Assembly (NCBI RefSeq): GCF_963675905.1
Contig: NZ_OY780936.1
Span: 3,047,946-3,111,945 of the forward strand
Direction: 5' to 3'
Source: an uncultured Bacteroides sp.
GTDB taxonomy: Bacteria; Bacteroidota; Bacteroidia; Bacteroidales; Bacteroidaceae
DNA length: 64,000 nucleotides
Part shown: one piece after another, positions 28,623 through 39,200 of the stretch
How positions within the stretch are numbered: the first letter of the stretch is position 1
Layout: every line of letters begins with the position of its first letter
Made by a program: the position numbers and the translations under genes
The notes under the pieces: model-generated
Seen by the model: only the letters and a program-made list of their open reading frames with translations
What the model was told of the DNA's origin: nothing
Database searches by the model: none

Positions 28623-29286
28623 CGTTACCTTTGTTTTTCTTCTTTTTCCAATACATAATCAGAATAAAGCCAAAAATCATACCTCCCAGATGAGCAAAAT
28701 GAGCAACATTATCTGCAGGATTATTAGCAATTCCTTCCATTAGTTCGATGATTGCATATCCTGCAACGAAGTATTTTGCCTTTATAGGGAAAGGAATTGG
28801 AATGATGAACATTCTCTCATTAGGAAATAACATTCCAAATGCAAGCAAAATAGCATAAACAGCTCCCGAAGCTCCTACAGTATTCATTAAATTCAAATAC
28901 TGAGCCATCGGTACAATCATGCCTTCGCCCAAATCAACTTTATCATAAGCCGACAGTTGCACTGCATATTGAATGTACTGCACCAGTTCCTGAATAAGAC
29001 CGGCACCAATACCGCAGGCAATATAATAAAAAAGAAATTTTTTAGGGCCCCAGATCTGTTCCAATATGCGTCCAAACATCCAAACTGCAAACATATTAAA
29101 GAAGAGATGTGTAAAACCTCCATGCATAAACATATAAGAGATGAGCTGAGCAGGATTAAAATCATCTGCCATAAAAAAGTGCAAACCAAGATATGTAGAT
29201 AAATCAATACCATACCTCGTTGCTACTACTCCCCCCAGGAAGAATAAAACGTTTATTATTATCAGATTTTTTGTTACCGGTGGCAT
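28603..29286 (-). CDS. Rhomboid-family intramembrane serine protease (first of two)
   Basis: 227 residues with six membrane segments and a complete rhomboid set: HLFFNMFAVWMFG, the serine motif NTVGASGAVYAILLA, and AHFAHLGGMIFG with the catalytic histidine. It has no long soluble tail, unlike its neighbour. It is the first gene of a likely four-gene operon (rhomboid, rhomboid, EEP, M3). A minus-strand -7 box TACTTTTG (29339-29332) lies about 45 bases upstream without a clear -33 element. Confidence 0.9.
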   Translation of the reverse strand: MPPVTKNLIIINVLFFLGGVVATRYGIDLSTYLGLHFFMADDFNPAQLISYMFMHGGFTHLFFNMFAVWMFGRILEQIWGPKKFLFYYIACGIGAGLIQELVQYIQYAVQLSAYDKVDLGEGMIVPMAQYLNLMNTVGASGAVYAILLAFGMLFPNERMFIIPIPFPIKAKYFVAGYAIIELMEGIANNPADNVAHFAHLGGMIFGFILIMYWKKKKNKGNDGTYYY

Positions 29287-29421
29287 ATAAATTCATTAAG
29301 TTATTAGTCCGTTACAGACGTATTATTACTACAAAAGTAGTAAATAATTCTGTTTTAGAGCATAAATAGCCAATTCTATTAGATTTTTTTCAATTTCCGT
29401 CTGTTTTTTTTAAGTTTAATA

Positions 29422-29452
29422 TTTGATATATTGTTTTGATAGCCTATATTTG
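29422..29452 (+). promoter_or_regulatory. Promoter of the HU gene
   Basis: TTTG (29422-29425), 19 bases, then TATATTTG (29445-29452) match the Bacteroides consensus. The leader to the ATG at 29509 is about 50 bases. Confidence 0.7.
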
Positions 29453-29508
29453 TGAGGATTTTCGATTTATCTTTTAAGTTACATATATTAATTAATCATT
29501 TACGAATT

Positions 29509-29781
29509 ATGAATAAAGCAGAACTTATTAATGCTATCGCAGCAGGATCAGGCTTGAGTAAGGCAGATTCAAAGAAAGCTCTTGACGCTTTCATCACAAG
29601 TGTATCAGATACTCTTAAGTCAGGTGAAAAAGTTTCTTTAGTTGGTTTCGGAACATTCTCTGTTAGTGAAAGAGGTGAAAGAACAGGTATCAACCCTTCT
29701 ACTAAAGCTCCTATTACTATTCCTGCTAAGAAAGTTGCTAAATTTAAAGCTGGTGCAGAATTAGCTGACGCTATTAAATAA
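29509..29781 (+). CDS. HU-family DNA-binding protein
   Basis: 90 residues beginning MNKAELINAIAAGSGLSKAD, with the DNA-arm motif region GFGTFSVSERGERTGINPST and a C-terminal VAKFKAGAELADAIK. This is a standard-length histone-like protein that bends DNA and compacts the nucleoid as a dimer. The in-frame ATG at 29452 would overlap the -7 box, so 29509 is the start. The gene is expressed alone from a strong promoter and ends in a strong terminator. Confidence 0.96.
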   Translation: MNKAELINAIAAGSGLSKADSKKALDAFITSVSDTLKSGEKVSLVGFGTFSVSERGERTGINPSTKAPITIPAKKVAKFKAGAELADAIK

Positions 29782-29797
29782 GCCATCCTTAGGAAAT

Positions 29798-29833
29798 AAA
29801 AAAGGAGATGCAAGAGTTTGCATCTCCTTTTTT
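29798..29833 (+). terminator. Rho-independent terminator of the HU gene
   Basis: A perfect stem (AAAAAAGGAGATGCAA with its complement, 4-base loop) runs into TTTTTTTT. It starts 17 bases after the stop codon. Confidence 0.92.
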
Positions 29834-29899
29834 TTATATCTGAAGCGAAAGTATTATCTTTGCACACTCATAACATCTCATTTAGAAACACATACAGAT

Positions 29900-31693
29900 A
29901 TGAATATAGAAAACAAAATAGCAGAATCGGTCATCAACGGACTGAAAGCGCTATACGGACAGGAAGTATCAGCTGCACAGGTACAACTGCAGAAAACCAA
30001 AAAAGAGTTTGAAGGACACCTTACATTGGTTGTGTTTCCTTTCCTGAAATTATCAAAGAAAAAGCCGGAAGAAACTGCACAGGAAATCGGCGAATACTTA
30101 TTAGCTAATGATTCTTCTATTTCAGCTTTCAATGTAATCAAGGGATTTCTTAATCTCACAATCGCTTCTTCATGCTGGGTTGAGCTATTAAACTCTATTC
30201 ATGCAGAAAAACAATACGGAATTATTCCTGCTAATGAGAATTCTCCATTAGTAATGATTGAATATTCTTCTCCAAACACCAACAAACCTCTTCACCTGGG
30301 CCACGTACGTAACAACTTGTTAGGTCACGCTCTTGCAAACATCATGATGGCTAATGGTAATAAGGTGGTTAAAACAAACATTGTTAACGACCGCGGTATC
30401 CATATCTGCAAATCCATGCTGGCATGGCAAAAATACGGAAACGGAGAAACTCCTGAATCATCTGGCAAAAAAGGCGATCACCTTGTAGGAGATTACTATG
30501 TTTCTTTCGACAAACATTATAAAGCTGAATTAGCAGAACTGCAAGCTCAAGGCCTTAGCAAAGAGGAAGCCGAAGCACAGTCTCCATTAATGAATGAAGC
30601 TCGTGAGATGCTCATTAAGTGGGAAGCTGGCGATCCTGAGGTTAGAGCGCTTTGGGAAATGATGAATGAATGGGTTTATGCCGGATTCAATGAAACATAC
30701 AAGAAGCTAGGTGTAAGCTTTGATAAGATATACTACGAATCAAACACTTATCTGGAAGGAAAAGATAAGGTAATGGAAGGTCTTGAAAAAGGTTTCTTCT
30801 ATCAGAAAGAAGATGGTTCCGTATGGGCCGATCTAACCGGAGAAGGACTTGATCATAAGCTTTTACTTCGTTCGGACGGTACTTCTGTTTACATGACTCA
30901 GGATATTGGTACTGCAAAATTACGTTTTGCTGATTATCCAATCAACAAGATGATTTATGTTGTTGGTAACGAACAAAACTATCACTTCCAGGTTCTTTCT
31001 ATCTTACTCGACAAACTAGGTTTTGAGTGGGGAAAAGGATTGGTACACTTCTCTTACGGAATGGTTGAGTTGCCTGAAGGTAAAATGAAATCTCGTGAAG
31101 GAACAGTGGTAGACGCCGACGACTTAGTTGAAGAGATGGTTAGCACAGCTAAAGAAACATCCAATGAACTTGGAAAACTGGATGGTTGTTCTGAAGAAGA
31201 GGCTAACAACATTGCCCGCATTGTAGGAATGGGTGCGCTTAAATACTTTATCTTAAAGGTTGATGCCCGCAAGAATATGACCTTCAATCCAAAAGAATCT
31301 ATCGATTTTAATGGTAATACTGGTCCGTTTATCCAATATACCTATGCACGTATTCAATCAGTTTTGCGTAAAGCTACTGAAGCAAATATCATAATTCCTG
31401 AAACTCTGCCTTTGAACGTTACATTAAGCGAGAAAGAAGAAGGATTAATCCAGATGTTATCTGAATTTGCAGGGGTGGTAAAACAAGCAGGGACAGACTA
31501 CAGTCCGTCTGTAATTGCAAATTACACTTACGATCTTGTTAAAGAGTACAATCAGTTCTATCACGATTTCAGCATTCTTCGTGAAGAGAATGAAGATTTA
31601 AAAGTATTCCGCCTTGTTCTTTCTGCCAATATCAGTAAGGTAATTAAACTGGGAATGGAATTACTTGGAATAGACGTTCCGGAAAGAATGTAA
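29900..31693 (+). CDS. argS: Arginyl-tRNA synthetase
   Basis: 597-residue class I aminoacyl-tRNA synthetase that charges tRNA-Arg. The HIGH-type motif HLGH lies in NTNKPLHLGHVRNNLLGHAL (about residue 130), and the KMSKS-equivalent is KMKSREGTVVDADDL (about 395). The N-terminal Add1 domain and C-terminal anticodon-binding helices (YTYARIQSVLRKA and the region after) are present, and the length is normal. A -7 box TATCTTTG (29855-29862) lies 38 bases before the start. Confidence 0.97.
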   Translation: MNIENKIAESVINGLKALYGQEVSAAQVQLQKTKKEFEGHLTLVVFPFLKLSKKKPEETAQEIGEYLLANDSSISAFNVIKGFLNLTIASSCWVELLNSIHAEKQYGIIPANENSPLVMIEYSSPNTNKPLHLGHVRNNLLGHALANIMMANGNKVVKTNIVNDRGIHICKSMLAWQKYGNGETPESSGKKGDHLVGDYYVSFDKHYKAELAELQAQGLSKEEAEAQSPLMNEAREMLIKWEAGDPEVRALWEMMNEWVYAGFNETYKKLGVSFDKIYYESNTYLEGKDKVMEGLEKGFFYQKEDGSVWADLTGEGLDHKLLLRSDGTSVYMTQDIGTAKLRFADYPINKMIYVVGNEQNYHFQVLSILLDKLGFEWGKGLVHFSYGMVELPEGKMKSREGTVVDADDLVEEMVSTAKETSNELGKLDGCSEEEANNIARIVGMGALKYFILKVDARKNMTFNPKESIDFNGNTGPFIQYTYARIQSVLRKATEANIIIPETLPLNVTLSEKEEGLIQMLSEFAGVVKQAGTDYSPSVIANYTYDLVKEYNQFYHDFSILREENEDLKVFRLVLSANISKVIKLGMELLGIDVPERM

Positions 31694-31739
31694 GATTATA
31701 CCGAACCTAAGGAATTTATTCCTCAGTAATTTATAAAAA

Positions 31740-31771
31740 CCTGCAGAACTAAAATTGCTTAGTTCTGCAGG
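31740..31771 (+). terminator. Rho-independent terminator of argS
   Basis: Perfect 13-bp arms CCTGCAGAACTAA/TTAGTTCTGCAGG with a 6-base loop are followed by TTTTCTTCTTTT. Confidence 0.92.
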
Positions 31772-31948
31772 TTTTCTTCTTTTAATGTATGTCTTTCCAG
31801 ATTTTAGTCTAGGACAAACAAATAAGTATTCGTTTTATATCCTTTAGGTAACAGCAATAACAGCCTAAACAAGAAGAAAAACAGCAACTCTTATCCGCTT
31901 TTAAACTTTAGATAACACCAACAACTGCCTTAGCCCACCTTAAAAAAA

Positions 31949-31979
31949 AAGTCTGCCAGGCTAAATGCCCAACAGACTT
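31949..31979 (-). terminator. Rho-independent terminator of topA
   Basis: On the minus strand AAGTCTG...CAGACTT, with an inner GGC/GCC pairing, is followed by nine T residues. It lies about 35 bases after the topA stop. The region between the argS terminator (31771) and this site is plain AT-rich spacer. Confidence 0.8.
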
Positions 31980-32012
31980 CTCAGTATATATAAATTTAAA
32001 AGAAGTTATTGA

Positions 32013-34355
32013 TTATTTCTTTTTTGCATAACGTCCACGCTTCGGAGTAGCAGGCTTTTCATCTTGTATTCTAACGATTTCAAAGCATGTAGCAAGATTC
32101 AGATCTTGTGGTACAACATCTTTAGGAATCTTATAATTTGTACCCTTAAAAGCAATGTAAGGACCAAATCGTCCATTCAGAATCTGAAGTTCCGGTTCTT
32201 CATCAAAAGTCTTAATAATCTTTTGTGCTTCAGCAATACGTTTTGCTTCAATCAGCTCTATAGCTTCCTCTAAAGTAACCTCCATTGGATCAGCTCCCTT
32301 TGGAAGAGAAATAAACTTAGCATTATGACGGATATAAGGTCCAAAACGACCTGTTCCAATCACAACCGTTTTATCTTCAAAATCGCCTAAAGTGCGAGGT
32401 AGCTTAAATAGTTCGAGCGCTTCTTCCAAAGAAATAGTTTCCATGGATTGTCCTTTCTTCATCTGAGCGAAACGAGGCTTTTCTTCATCGTCAGCCGAAC
32501 CAATCTGAACAACCGGTCCATAGCGGCCAATCTTTACTGAAACAGGTTTGCCGGTAGCAGGTTCTTCACCAAGCATACGCTCGCCCACTTTATGTTCAGT
32601 CTTTGTAGCTAACGTTTTCTCTACAGAAGGATGAAACTTAGAATAGAAATCTTTCATTGTGACCGTCCATTCCTTTTCACCATCTGCTACATCATCAAAT
32701 TCTTTTTCCACACTTGCGGTGAAATTATAATCAAGAATATCAGGGAAGTATTCGGTCAGGAAGTCGTTTACAACAGTTCCGATATCAGTTGGGAAAAGTT
32801 TAGATTTCTCAGCACCTACGGTTTCTGTTTTAGTAGCCTCCACTACAGAAGAATCACTTAACAATAGTTGCTCATAGGAGCGTTCTTTTCCTTCTCTATC
32901 TTCCTTTATAACGTATTCACGCTTCTGAATAGTAGAAATAGTTGGAGCGTATGTAGATGGACGACCAATACCAAGTTCTTCCAGTTTACGAACAAGACTT
33001 GCTTCTGTATAACGAGCAGGATGCTGAGTGAAGCGTTCCGTTGCAACGATATCTTTTCTTTCCAGCTTCTGTCCCTTTTTCATAGGAGGAAGCAAACGGC
33101 TTTCAACTTCCTGTTCATTGTCTTCATCATAAGACTCTTTATAGACACGAAGGAAACCATCGAATTTTACAACTTCGCCCACTGCAACAAATTTTTCTGA
33201 TGCATTATTCAGAACAATTGTAGCTGTAGTTTTTTCCAGTTCGGCATCAGCCATTTGTGAAGCGATGGTACGCTTCCATATCAAATCATAAAGTTTCTTC
33301 TCCTGAGCAGTTCCGTCAACAGCTTGTTTATCCATATAAGTAGGACGAATAGCCTCGTGAGCTTCCTGAGCACCTTTACTCTTTGTTTCGAAACGACGAA
33401 GCTTCACATACTCTTCGCCCATTATATTTGTAATAGCATCTTTGCTGCCAGAAACTGCAAAATCAGAAAGATTCACAGAGTCGGTACGCATATAGGTAAT
33501 CTTTCCAGCCTCGTAAAGTTTTTGCGCAACAGACATAGTCTGAGCCACAGTGAATCCGAGTTTGCGAGCTGCCTCCTGTTGCAATGTTGAAGTTGTAAAA
33601 GGTGCAGCCGGACTCTTTTTGAGCGGACGCATGCTTATATCTTCTATTGTAAAGGTTGCATTCTTACAAGTTTCAAGGAAAGCCTTAGCTTCTTCTTTTG
33701 TTTTCAGTCTTCGGCTCAACTCCGCTTTCATCTCTACAAACTTACCATCCTGATCAGGAACCATAAAGATTGCAGTAACACGATAAGCAGCTTCAACTTT
33801 GAAAGCCTGAATTTCGCGTTCACGTTCCACAACAAGACGTACAGTTACAGACTGTACACGTCCCGCAGACAATGCCGGTTTAACTTTTTTCCAAAGAATA
33901 GGGGATAATTCAAAACCCACGATACGGTCAAGAATTCGACGAGCTTGCTGGGCGTTAACCAAATTAAGGTCTATTTCTCTAGGCTGTTCAATAGCCTTTA
34001 AAATTGCAGACTTAGTAATTTCATGAAAAACTATTCGTTTAGTATTTTCCGGCTTCAATCCCAGGACTTCATACAAGTGCCATGAAATAGCCTCTCCCTC
34101 GCGGTCCTCATCGGACGCAAGCCATACAGTCTCTGCATCTTTCGCTTCGGCCTTCAATTCACTAACTAGCTTCTTCTTATCAGTAGGTATCTCATACTTC
34201 GGCTCGAAGTTGTTATCAACATCAATACTAAATTCTTTCTTTTTTAAGTCCCTTATATGACCATAGCTTGAAAGAACCTTATATTCTTTTCCCAAGAATT
34301 TCTCAATTGTTTTAGCTTTAGCAGGAGACTCGACTATTACAAGGTTTTTTTGCAT
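32013..34355 (-). CDS. topA: DNA topoisomerase I
   Basis: 780-residue type IA topoisomerase that relaxes negative supercoils. The Toprim domain opens with LVIVESPAKAKTIEKFLG and contains the metal-binding DEDREGEAISWHL (about 110). The active-site tyrosine is in GKITYMRTDSVNLS (about 290). The C-terminus has three repeated segments (KIGRYGPVVQIG, GTGRFGPYIRHNAKF, NGRFGPYIAFKG) in place of zinc-finger cysteines, followed by a basic tail KRGRYAKKK. A minus-strand -7 box TACTTTTG (34439-34432) lies about 75 bases upstream. Confidence 0.97.
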   Translation of the reverse strand: MQKNLVIVESPAKAKTIEKFLGKEYKVLSSYGHIRDLKKKEFSIDVDNNFEPKYEIPTDKKKLVSELKAEAKDAETVWLASDEDREGEAISWHLYEVLGLKPENTKRIVFHEITKSAILKAIEQPREIDLNLVNAQQARRILDRIVGFELSPILWKKVKPALSAGRVQSVTVRLVVEREREIQAFKVEAAYRVTAIFMVPDQDGKFVEMKAELSRRLKTKEEAKAFLETCKNATFTIEDISMRPLKKSPAAPFTTSTLQQEAARKLGFTVAQTMSVAQKLYEAGKITYMRTDSVNLSDFAVSGSKDAITNIMGEEYVKLRRFETKSKGAQEAHEAIRPTYMDKQAVDGTAQEKKLYDLIWKRTIASQMADAELEKTTATIVLNNASEKFVAVGEVVKFDGFLRVYKESYDEDNEQEVESRLLPPMKKGQKLERKDIVATERFTQHPARYTEASLVRKLEELGIGRPSTYAPTISTIQKREYVIKEDREGKERSYEQLLLSDSSVVEATKTETVGAEKSKLFPTDIGTVVNDFLTEYFPDILDYNFTASVEKEFDDVADGEKEWTVTMKDFYSKFHPSVEKTLATKTEHKVGERMLGEEPATGKPVSVKIGRYGPVVQIGSADDEEKPRFAQMKKGQSMETISLEEALELFKLPRTLGDFEDKTVVIGTGRFGPYIRHNAKFISLPKGADPMEVTLEEAIELIEAKRIAEAQKIIKTFDEEPELQILNGRFGPYIAFKGTNYKIPKDVVPQDLNLATCFEIVRIQDEKPATPKRGRYAKKK

Positions 34356-34533
34356 AATATACTCTTTTGCAATTAGAGGAAACTAATCTTTTACTTCTGA
34401 TAAACAGATTACTTCCATTTGATTTTGCTCGCAAAAGTAGAAAAAACTTATTTCCCTACCTTATAATAAGAGAAGAATCTATTATTTTTTTACGAAAAAA
34501 CACTCTTTTTATATTATAAGGTAAGGAATATAA

Positions 34534-36288
34534 CTAAAATTGGAAAGATAAACCACCCAGAAAATTTATTCCCTGAACAGGATATGAATAGCTATATTGA
34601 TAATCCTGATTCAGCACATTATTGATACGTGCGAAGATAGATACACCTTTAAACAGATTGTATGTAGCTCCTAAACTTAGATTATTCACGGGATCGAGTT
34701 TACGCTTTACAGACATAACGGTTGTAGGTACTGAACTTCCAATCACAGCAAAATCACTTGCTGAAAGTTTAGGGAAAATAAAAAAGTCAGATATTACATC
34801 ATTACGTCCAACATATGTATATCCTACATTAATCATAAGTTCCGGAAGTACTTTTATATCCGCATTAAATTGTAAATCAAACTTTGGCTTCATCAATAAA
34901 TAAGAAGCATCACTATTTCTCCATGAATAATAAACTCCTTTTAATGATAAATCGACAATTCCTTTATAATCGTATTTCAAATTAGAGCCGATATAAAAAT
35001 GTTTGGTATCATCAACAGAAATATAAGACTTGGCTACATCAAAGTAATTAATCATCATATTATTAAAGTTCAAATCATCCGTAACAATCTTATACCCTGC
35101 AAAAGCATTAAACCAAAAACCAGAACCAACATTGGCTTTTAATCCTAAAGTTGCGTCTAGCTGATTATATGAATCATTCACCTGACTGAAATAAGCATAA
35201 GGATTCATATTCATTATTCTGCGAAGATCATTAAGTTCTCTACCCCCACCTACTTTCAGATAAGCAACATAACTATTTGAGAAAAGGTACTGAGCATCCA
35301 GATCTGGAGAAAACTGAATTGTTTTTCCTTTACCAGAAGAGTAATCAACGTGTGCGCCCAATCGTAGTTTCCAGGAATCATTAGAGAACCCATAATATGG
35401 ATTTAATTCCAAAGAGGTGTAGCTTTTGTAACCTAAAGACTTATTAAATACATTATTCATTTCAGCATTAATACCTACACTTTGATTCTCATCAATTATT
35501 CCATAAACACCACCCTTTGTTCTTAATATAGTCTCACTCAAAGACGCTGAATCCGGATAAGCTAGTTTGGAAGATATTAAATTAGCCTCAGCCTGAAACT
35601 GTAAAGGCAGGTCTTTATCTACAGATTTAATACCTACATGCATACCCCATTTTGAGAAATGCTGTTTATCTGTAGACTGATGAAAAAAAGCCTTAGTAGC
35701 ATCTAAGAACGGATGATAATTGAAATTATCAGATCCCAGGTTAAGAGTAGCATCAAAAGTCAGCTTATTAAATAAGTGCTGATAATCAACATCCAGGTTT
35801 GTACGGTAATAACGCGACTTCCAATCCCTATTTGCATAAGTGGTTTCGAATATTTCCGGCAATTTCAAAGTTGCATTCATGCCGTCCAGACTAGCAGATA
35901 CACCCAGATTGTCTCGTTTGGAGATATTAAACAAATAATTAACCTTGGCATCCACATTCCCATTATTACCATATCCCAAACGAGCATATCCACGATTTGC
36001 CTTAGCCTGATCCAAATTAGAGGTAATTGGTTTCATTACATAATCCAGCGATTTGAAAGGCATTACCGATGTATTATATTCAATCTCCTTTTTGCTGACT
36101 GAAGGTTCCTGCACTTTGGGAAGCACATTCACTTTAGAAGCATCCATAATATCAGGATTATACTCTTTTTCTACAACAACTACACGGTTAAGCGTAGAAT
36201 CTTTCTTGGCGGTCTGACCAGCCGCAGTAAGCGAAAAGGATAAAAGAGCTGCAGCAAACAGCATATTATTTCTTTGTTTCATGTTCAA
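34534..36288 (-). CDS. Outer-membrane beta-barrel protein (TonB-dependent-receptor-like)
   Basis: 584 residues: signal peptide (NNMLFAAALLSFSLTAAG) and then a beta-rich body with alternating aromatic strands typical of outer-membrane barrels (for example LGYGNNGNVDAKVNYLF and SLGATYNLFKGVSIFARINN), ending FLGGLSFQF with terminal phenylalanine. It is shorter than full TonB receptors and I see no convincing carboxypeptidase-like domain; a plug is also not evident. It follows the large TPR protein by 3 bases, so the pair probably works together at the outer membrane. The cargo is unknown. Confidence 0.8.
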   Translation of the reverse strand: MNMKQRNNMLFAAALLSFSLTAAGQTAKKDSTLNRVVVVEKEYNPDIMDASKVNVLPKVQEPSVSKKEIEYNTSVMPFKSLDYVMKPITSNLDQAKANRGYARLGYGNNGNVDAKVNYLFNISKRDNLGVSASLDGMNATLKLPEIFETTYANRDWKSRYYRTNLDVDYQHLFNKLTFDATLNLGSDNFNYHPFLDATKAFFHQSTDKQHFSKWGMHVGIKSVDKDLPLQFQAEANLISSKLAYPDSASLSETILRTKGGVYGIIDENQSVGINAEMNNVFNKSLGYKSYTSLELNPYYGFSNDSWKLRLGAHVDYSSGKGKTIQFSPDLDAQYLFSNSYVAYLKVGGGRELNDLRRIMNMNPYAYFSQVNDSYNQLDATLGLKANVGSGFWFNAFAGYKIVTDDLNFNNMMINYFDVAKSYISVDDTKHFYIGSNLKYDYKGIVDLSLKGVYYSWRNSDASYLLMKPKFDLQFNADIKVLPELMINVGYTYVGRNDVISDFFIFPKLSASDFAVIGSSVPTTVMSVKRKLDPVNNLSLGATYNLFKGVSIFARINNVLNQDYQYSYSYPVQGINFLGGLSFQF

Positions 36289-36291
36289 TCC

Positions 36292-39200
36292 TTATTTTAG
36301 TTTTGCCAACCTACTATTAATCATCTCCTGAATATCATCTTTCTCTGTATAATTTTGTTGCAAGCTTAGCAAATATTGTTTTGCATCAAGCTTTTTGCCC
36401 ATTGAATCATAAACATCAGAGAGCAATACAAAACTGCGAGCCAGCCAATAGATGTGAGGAGTACTTTGATCAACATAGTTCAATGCTTCTTTTTCAGCCA
36501 GAGCAGTCTGCCCCATATTAAAATATAGCTGAGCTAGCAAATATTTAGCTTCAGCACCATAAAGGGTACGGGTATCTTTCGCCAAAGTCTGCAAATCCTT
36601 AATCGCAGCTTTGTCTTCGTTCAGTGATGAGTAAGCTTTTGCTCTGTAATAAGTAGCCTCGTTCACAAGTTCCGGTGTAAGCTTCTTATTAGATAACAAT
36701 TCCGTTGCAGCATTAATGGCATCTTTGCTTTCTCCTGCAAAATAAGAACTACGAAGAATTCCAGTCTGAGCAAGAGAGAGATTTTCTACAGTTGAAGCTT
36801 TTTCTTTCAATCTCTTATAAACAGGTAAAGCTTCCTGGTATTTCTTCTCATTCATCAGCAAAGAAGTATTTATAACCATAGCTTCCTCAGTGAACTCATT
36901 ATCAGGATATTCCAAAACCTTTCCTGAATGTTCCAATGCCAAAGCTGCATTCTTCTGATCTGCATAGATTGCAGATAAGTAATAATGAGCATTCGGACTG
37001 AAAGCACCGGCTGGGAAACTTTGCAGATAAGAAATAAAACTGTTTTTGGCATTCTCTACATTCCCTTTCATGTAGACTTTCTCTGCAGCCTGATAAGTGA
37101 GAGAATCCTGCTCTGTTACATCGAAAGTACCCATTCCTGATACAGACTGAGTAAAGGTAGCAAACTCACCAACTTTATTCAAATCAACATAAATAGATTT
37201 CAGATCACGCATTGCCATACGCGCTTCATCACTTCCGGGATAATCTGTAATCACCTTCTTATACGCCTGAATAGCCTGATCGTAATTATCATTCTGGTAA
37301 TATAAAAGTCCTATTTCGCTTGCGCCTACTTTACTCATTTCACTGGATGGGAAACGATCGAGCAATTCCTTGAAAGAAGCAATGGCCTGTTGGTTATTTC
37401 CTTGCATAACATAAGCACGACCTCTTTCATAAAGCGCATTATCAAGATATTGTGAAGAAGGATATTTCTGCATTAACTGATCGAGCAACAAAACTTTCTC
37501 AGCATAATTTTTCTGCAATCCGGCAACAAAAGCATCCTGATAAAGAGCATAATCACCAGCCGACTGATCAGTTAAAACAGCTTTCGCATAATTCTTTCGG
37601 GCAGTAGTAAACTCTCTATTATAGAAGTAACAATCACCAATACGATTATAAGCATCGGCAGATACTGTTTTTTGATCGGCACTATTGTTCTGAGCTACGT
37701 ATTTTTGAAACCAGTTCAATGCAGAAGAATAATTCTTTTGCTTGAAATAAACATATCCCATATTATAGTGAGCCAAGGGATACATTTCCGTTCCCTTTGC
37801 TTGAGTCAACTGAAGATAATTCTGGAAATCTTTTCCGGCCTGAGAGAAATTCTCCTGACGATAATAAGCTTCACCTCTCCAATAATAAGCATTCGCCTTT
37901 GTCTGTGAGTTGTACTGACCAATCTCGAGTGAGCGATCAAAATAAGTGATAGCTTTAGAGAAGTCGGCATTTGCAAAACTTTCAGTTCCCAACTGGAATA
38001 AGATATTCTGTTTAGCCTCCATAATGCGAACACTTGGTCGAGATATCTTTTCTATGGACTTCAATGCTGCAGCATAACTCTTACTACCCATGTAGACTTC
38101 TACCAGATAATCACTCACTTTTTCTGCGTAAACAGAAGAAGGAAATTCGTTCAAGAATCGTTCAAATACCTTCACCGATTCGCCAAAAGCAGAGTAAGAA
38201 GTTTCGTGAATAGACAAAGCATAGTTATAAAAGGCAAGCTCTTTAACTTTCAAATCAAAATCGGATGCAGAGGCTTGTTCAAAAGCCATTCTTGCTTTAC
38301 TCTTTTCTGATAACTGCAGATAAGAGAAACCTAAATGAAGATATGCATTCTGAGTAAGAGCGTCTTTATCTGATACAACCTTGCCCAAAGTCTCGGCTGC
38401 CTGAGAATAAACATTCGTTTCATAATAAGAGAGACCTAATAAATAAAGAGCTTCTCTTGAAGGAGTATCCGTTGAAGCAAGATATTTATTAAAAGCATCT
38501 ATAGCTTTGGAATATTGTGCAGAATAATAGCAAGCCTCTCCCAGGATTCGTTGAAGCTGAGTAACTTGTTTACCTTGCGGATATCTGTCTATACATTGTT
38601 GCACTTCTTTTGCTGCATCTTCATATTTACCTAGCTTCAGATAAATTTCGCCAATAAAAGCAGGTACCAATTCACCATAAACCAGATCTCCCTTCAATGA
38701 AAGAAAACCTTTTAGTGCAGTATCATATTCTTTCTTGGTATAATCTATATAAGCCAGATAATAAGCACAATCGAAAGAATATTTAGTTCCCGTATATTGC
38801 AAAGTTCTGAACCAGGTGGCTGCCTGAACCAGATCTCCTTTCTGCATATTAGCCATAGCCATGCGGAAAGTAACATCCTGGCACTCTTCTTTGCTTAACT
38901 CTTCAGGATTACATTTATTAAAAAGCTCAACTGCAGCTTCATAATCTCTATCAAAATAATAAGCAGAAGCTATTAAAGAGTTAATCCGGTTAGCATAATG
39001 CGAATCAGGATATCTATTCAAATAGTTACGCAACTGGGCTATCCGGTCTGTCTCATTCAACTCATAGGAGGTGCATACAATCATATATTCTGCCTCCTGA
39101 ATTAAATCAGCGCTTTCCTTTTGCTGAACAAATGTTTTCAATACCTGGCGGGCCGATGAATAATTCTTCTGTTGGAAAAGCTCTTTCCCATTTTCGAATG

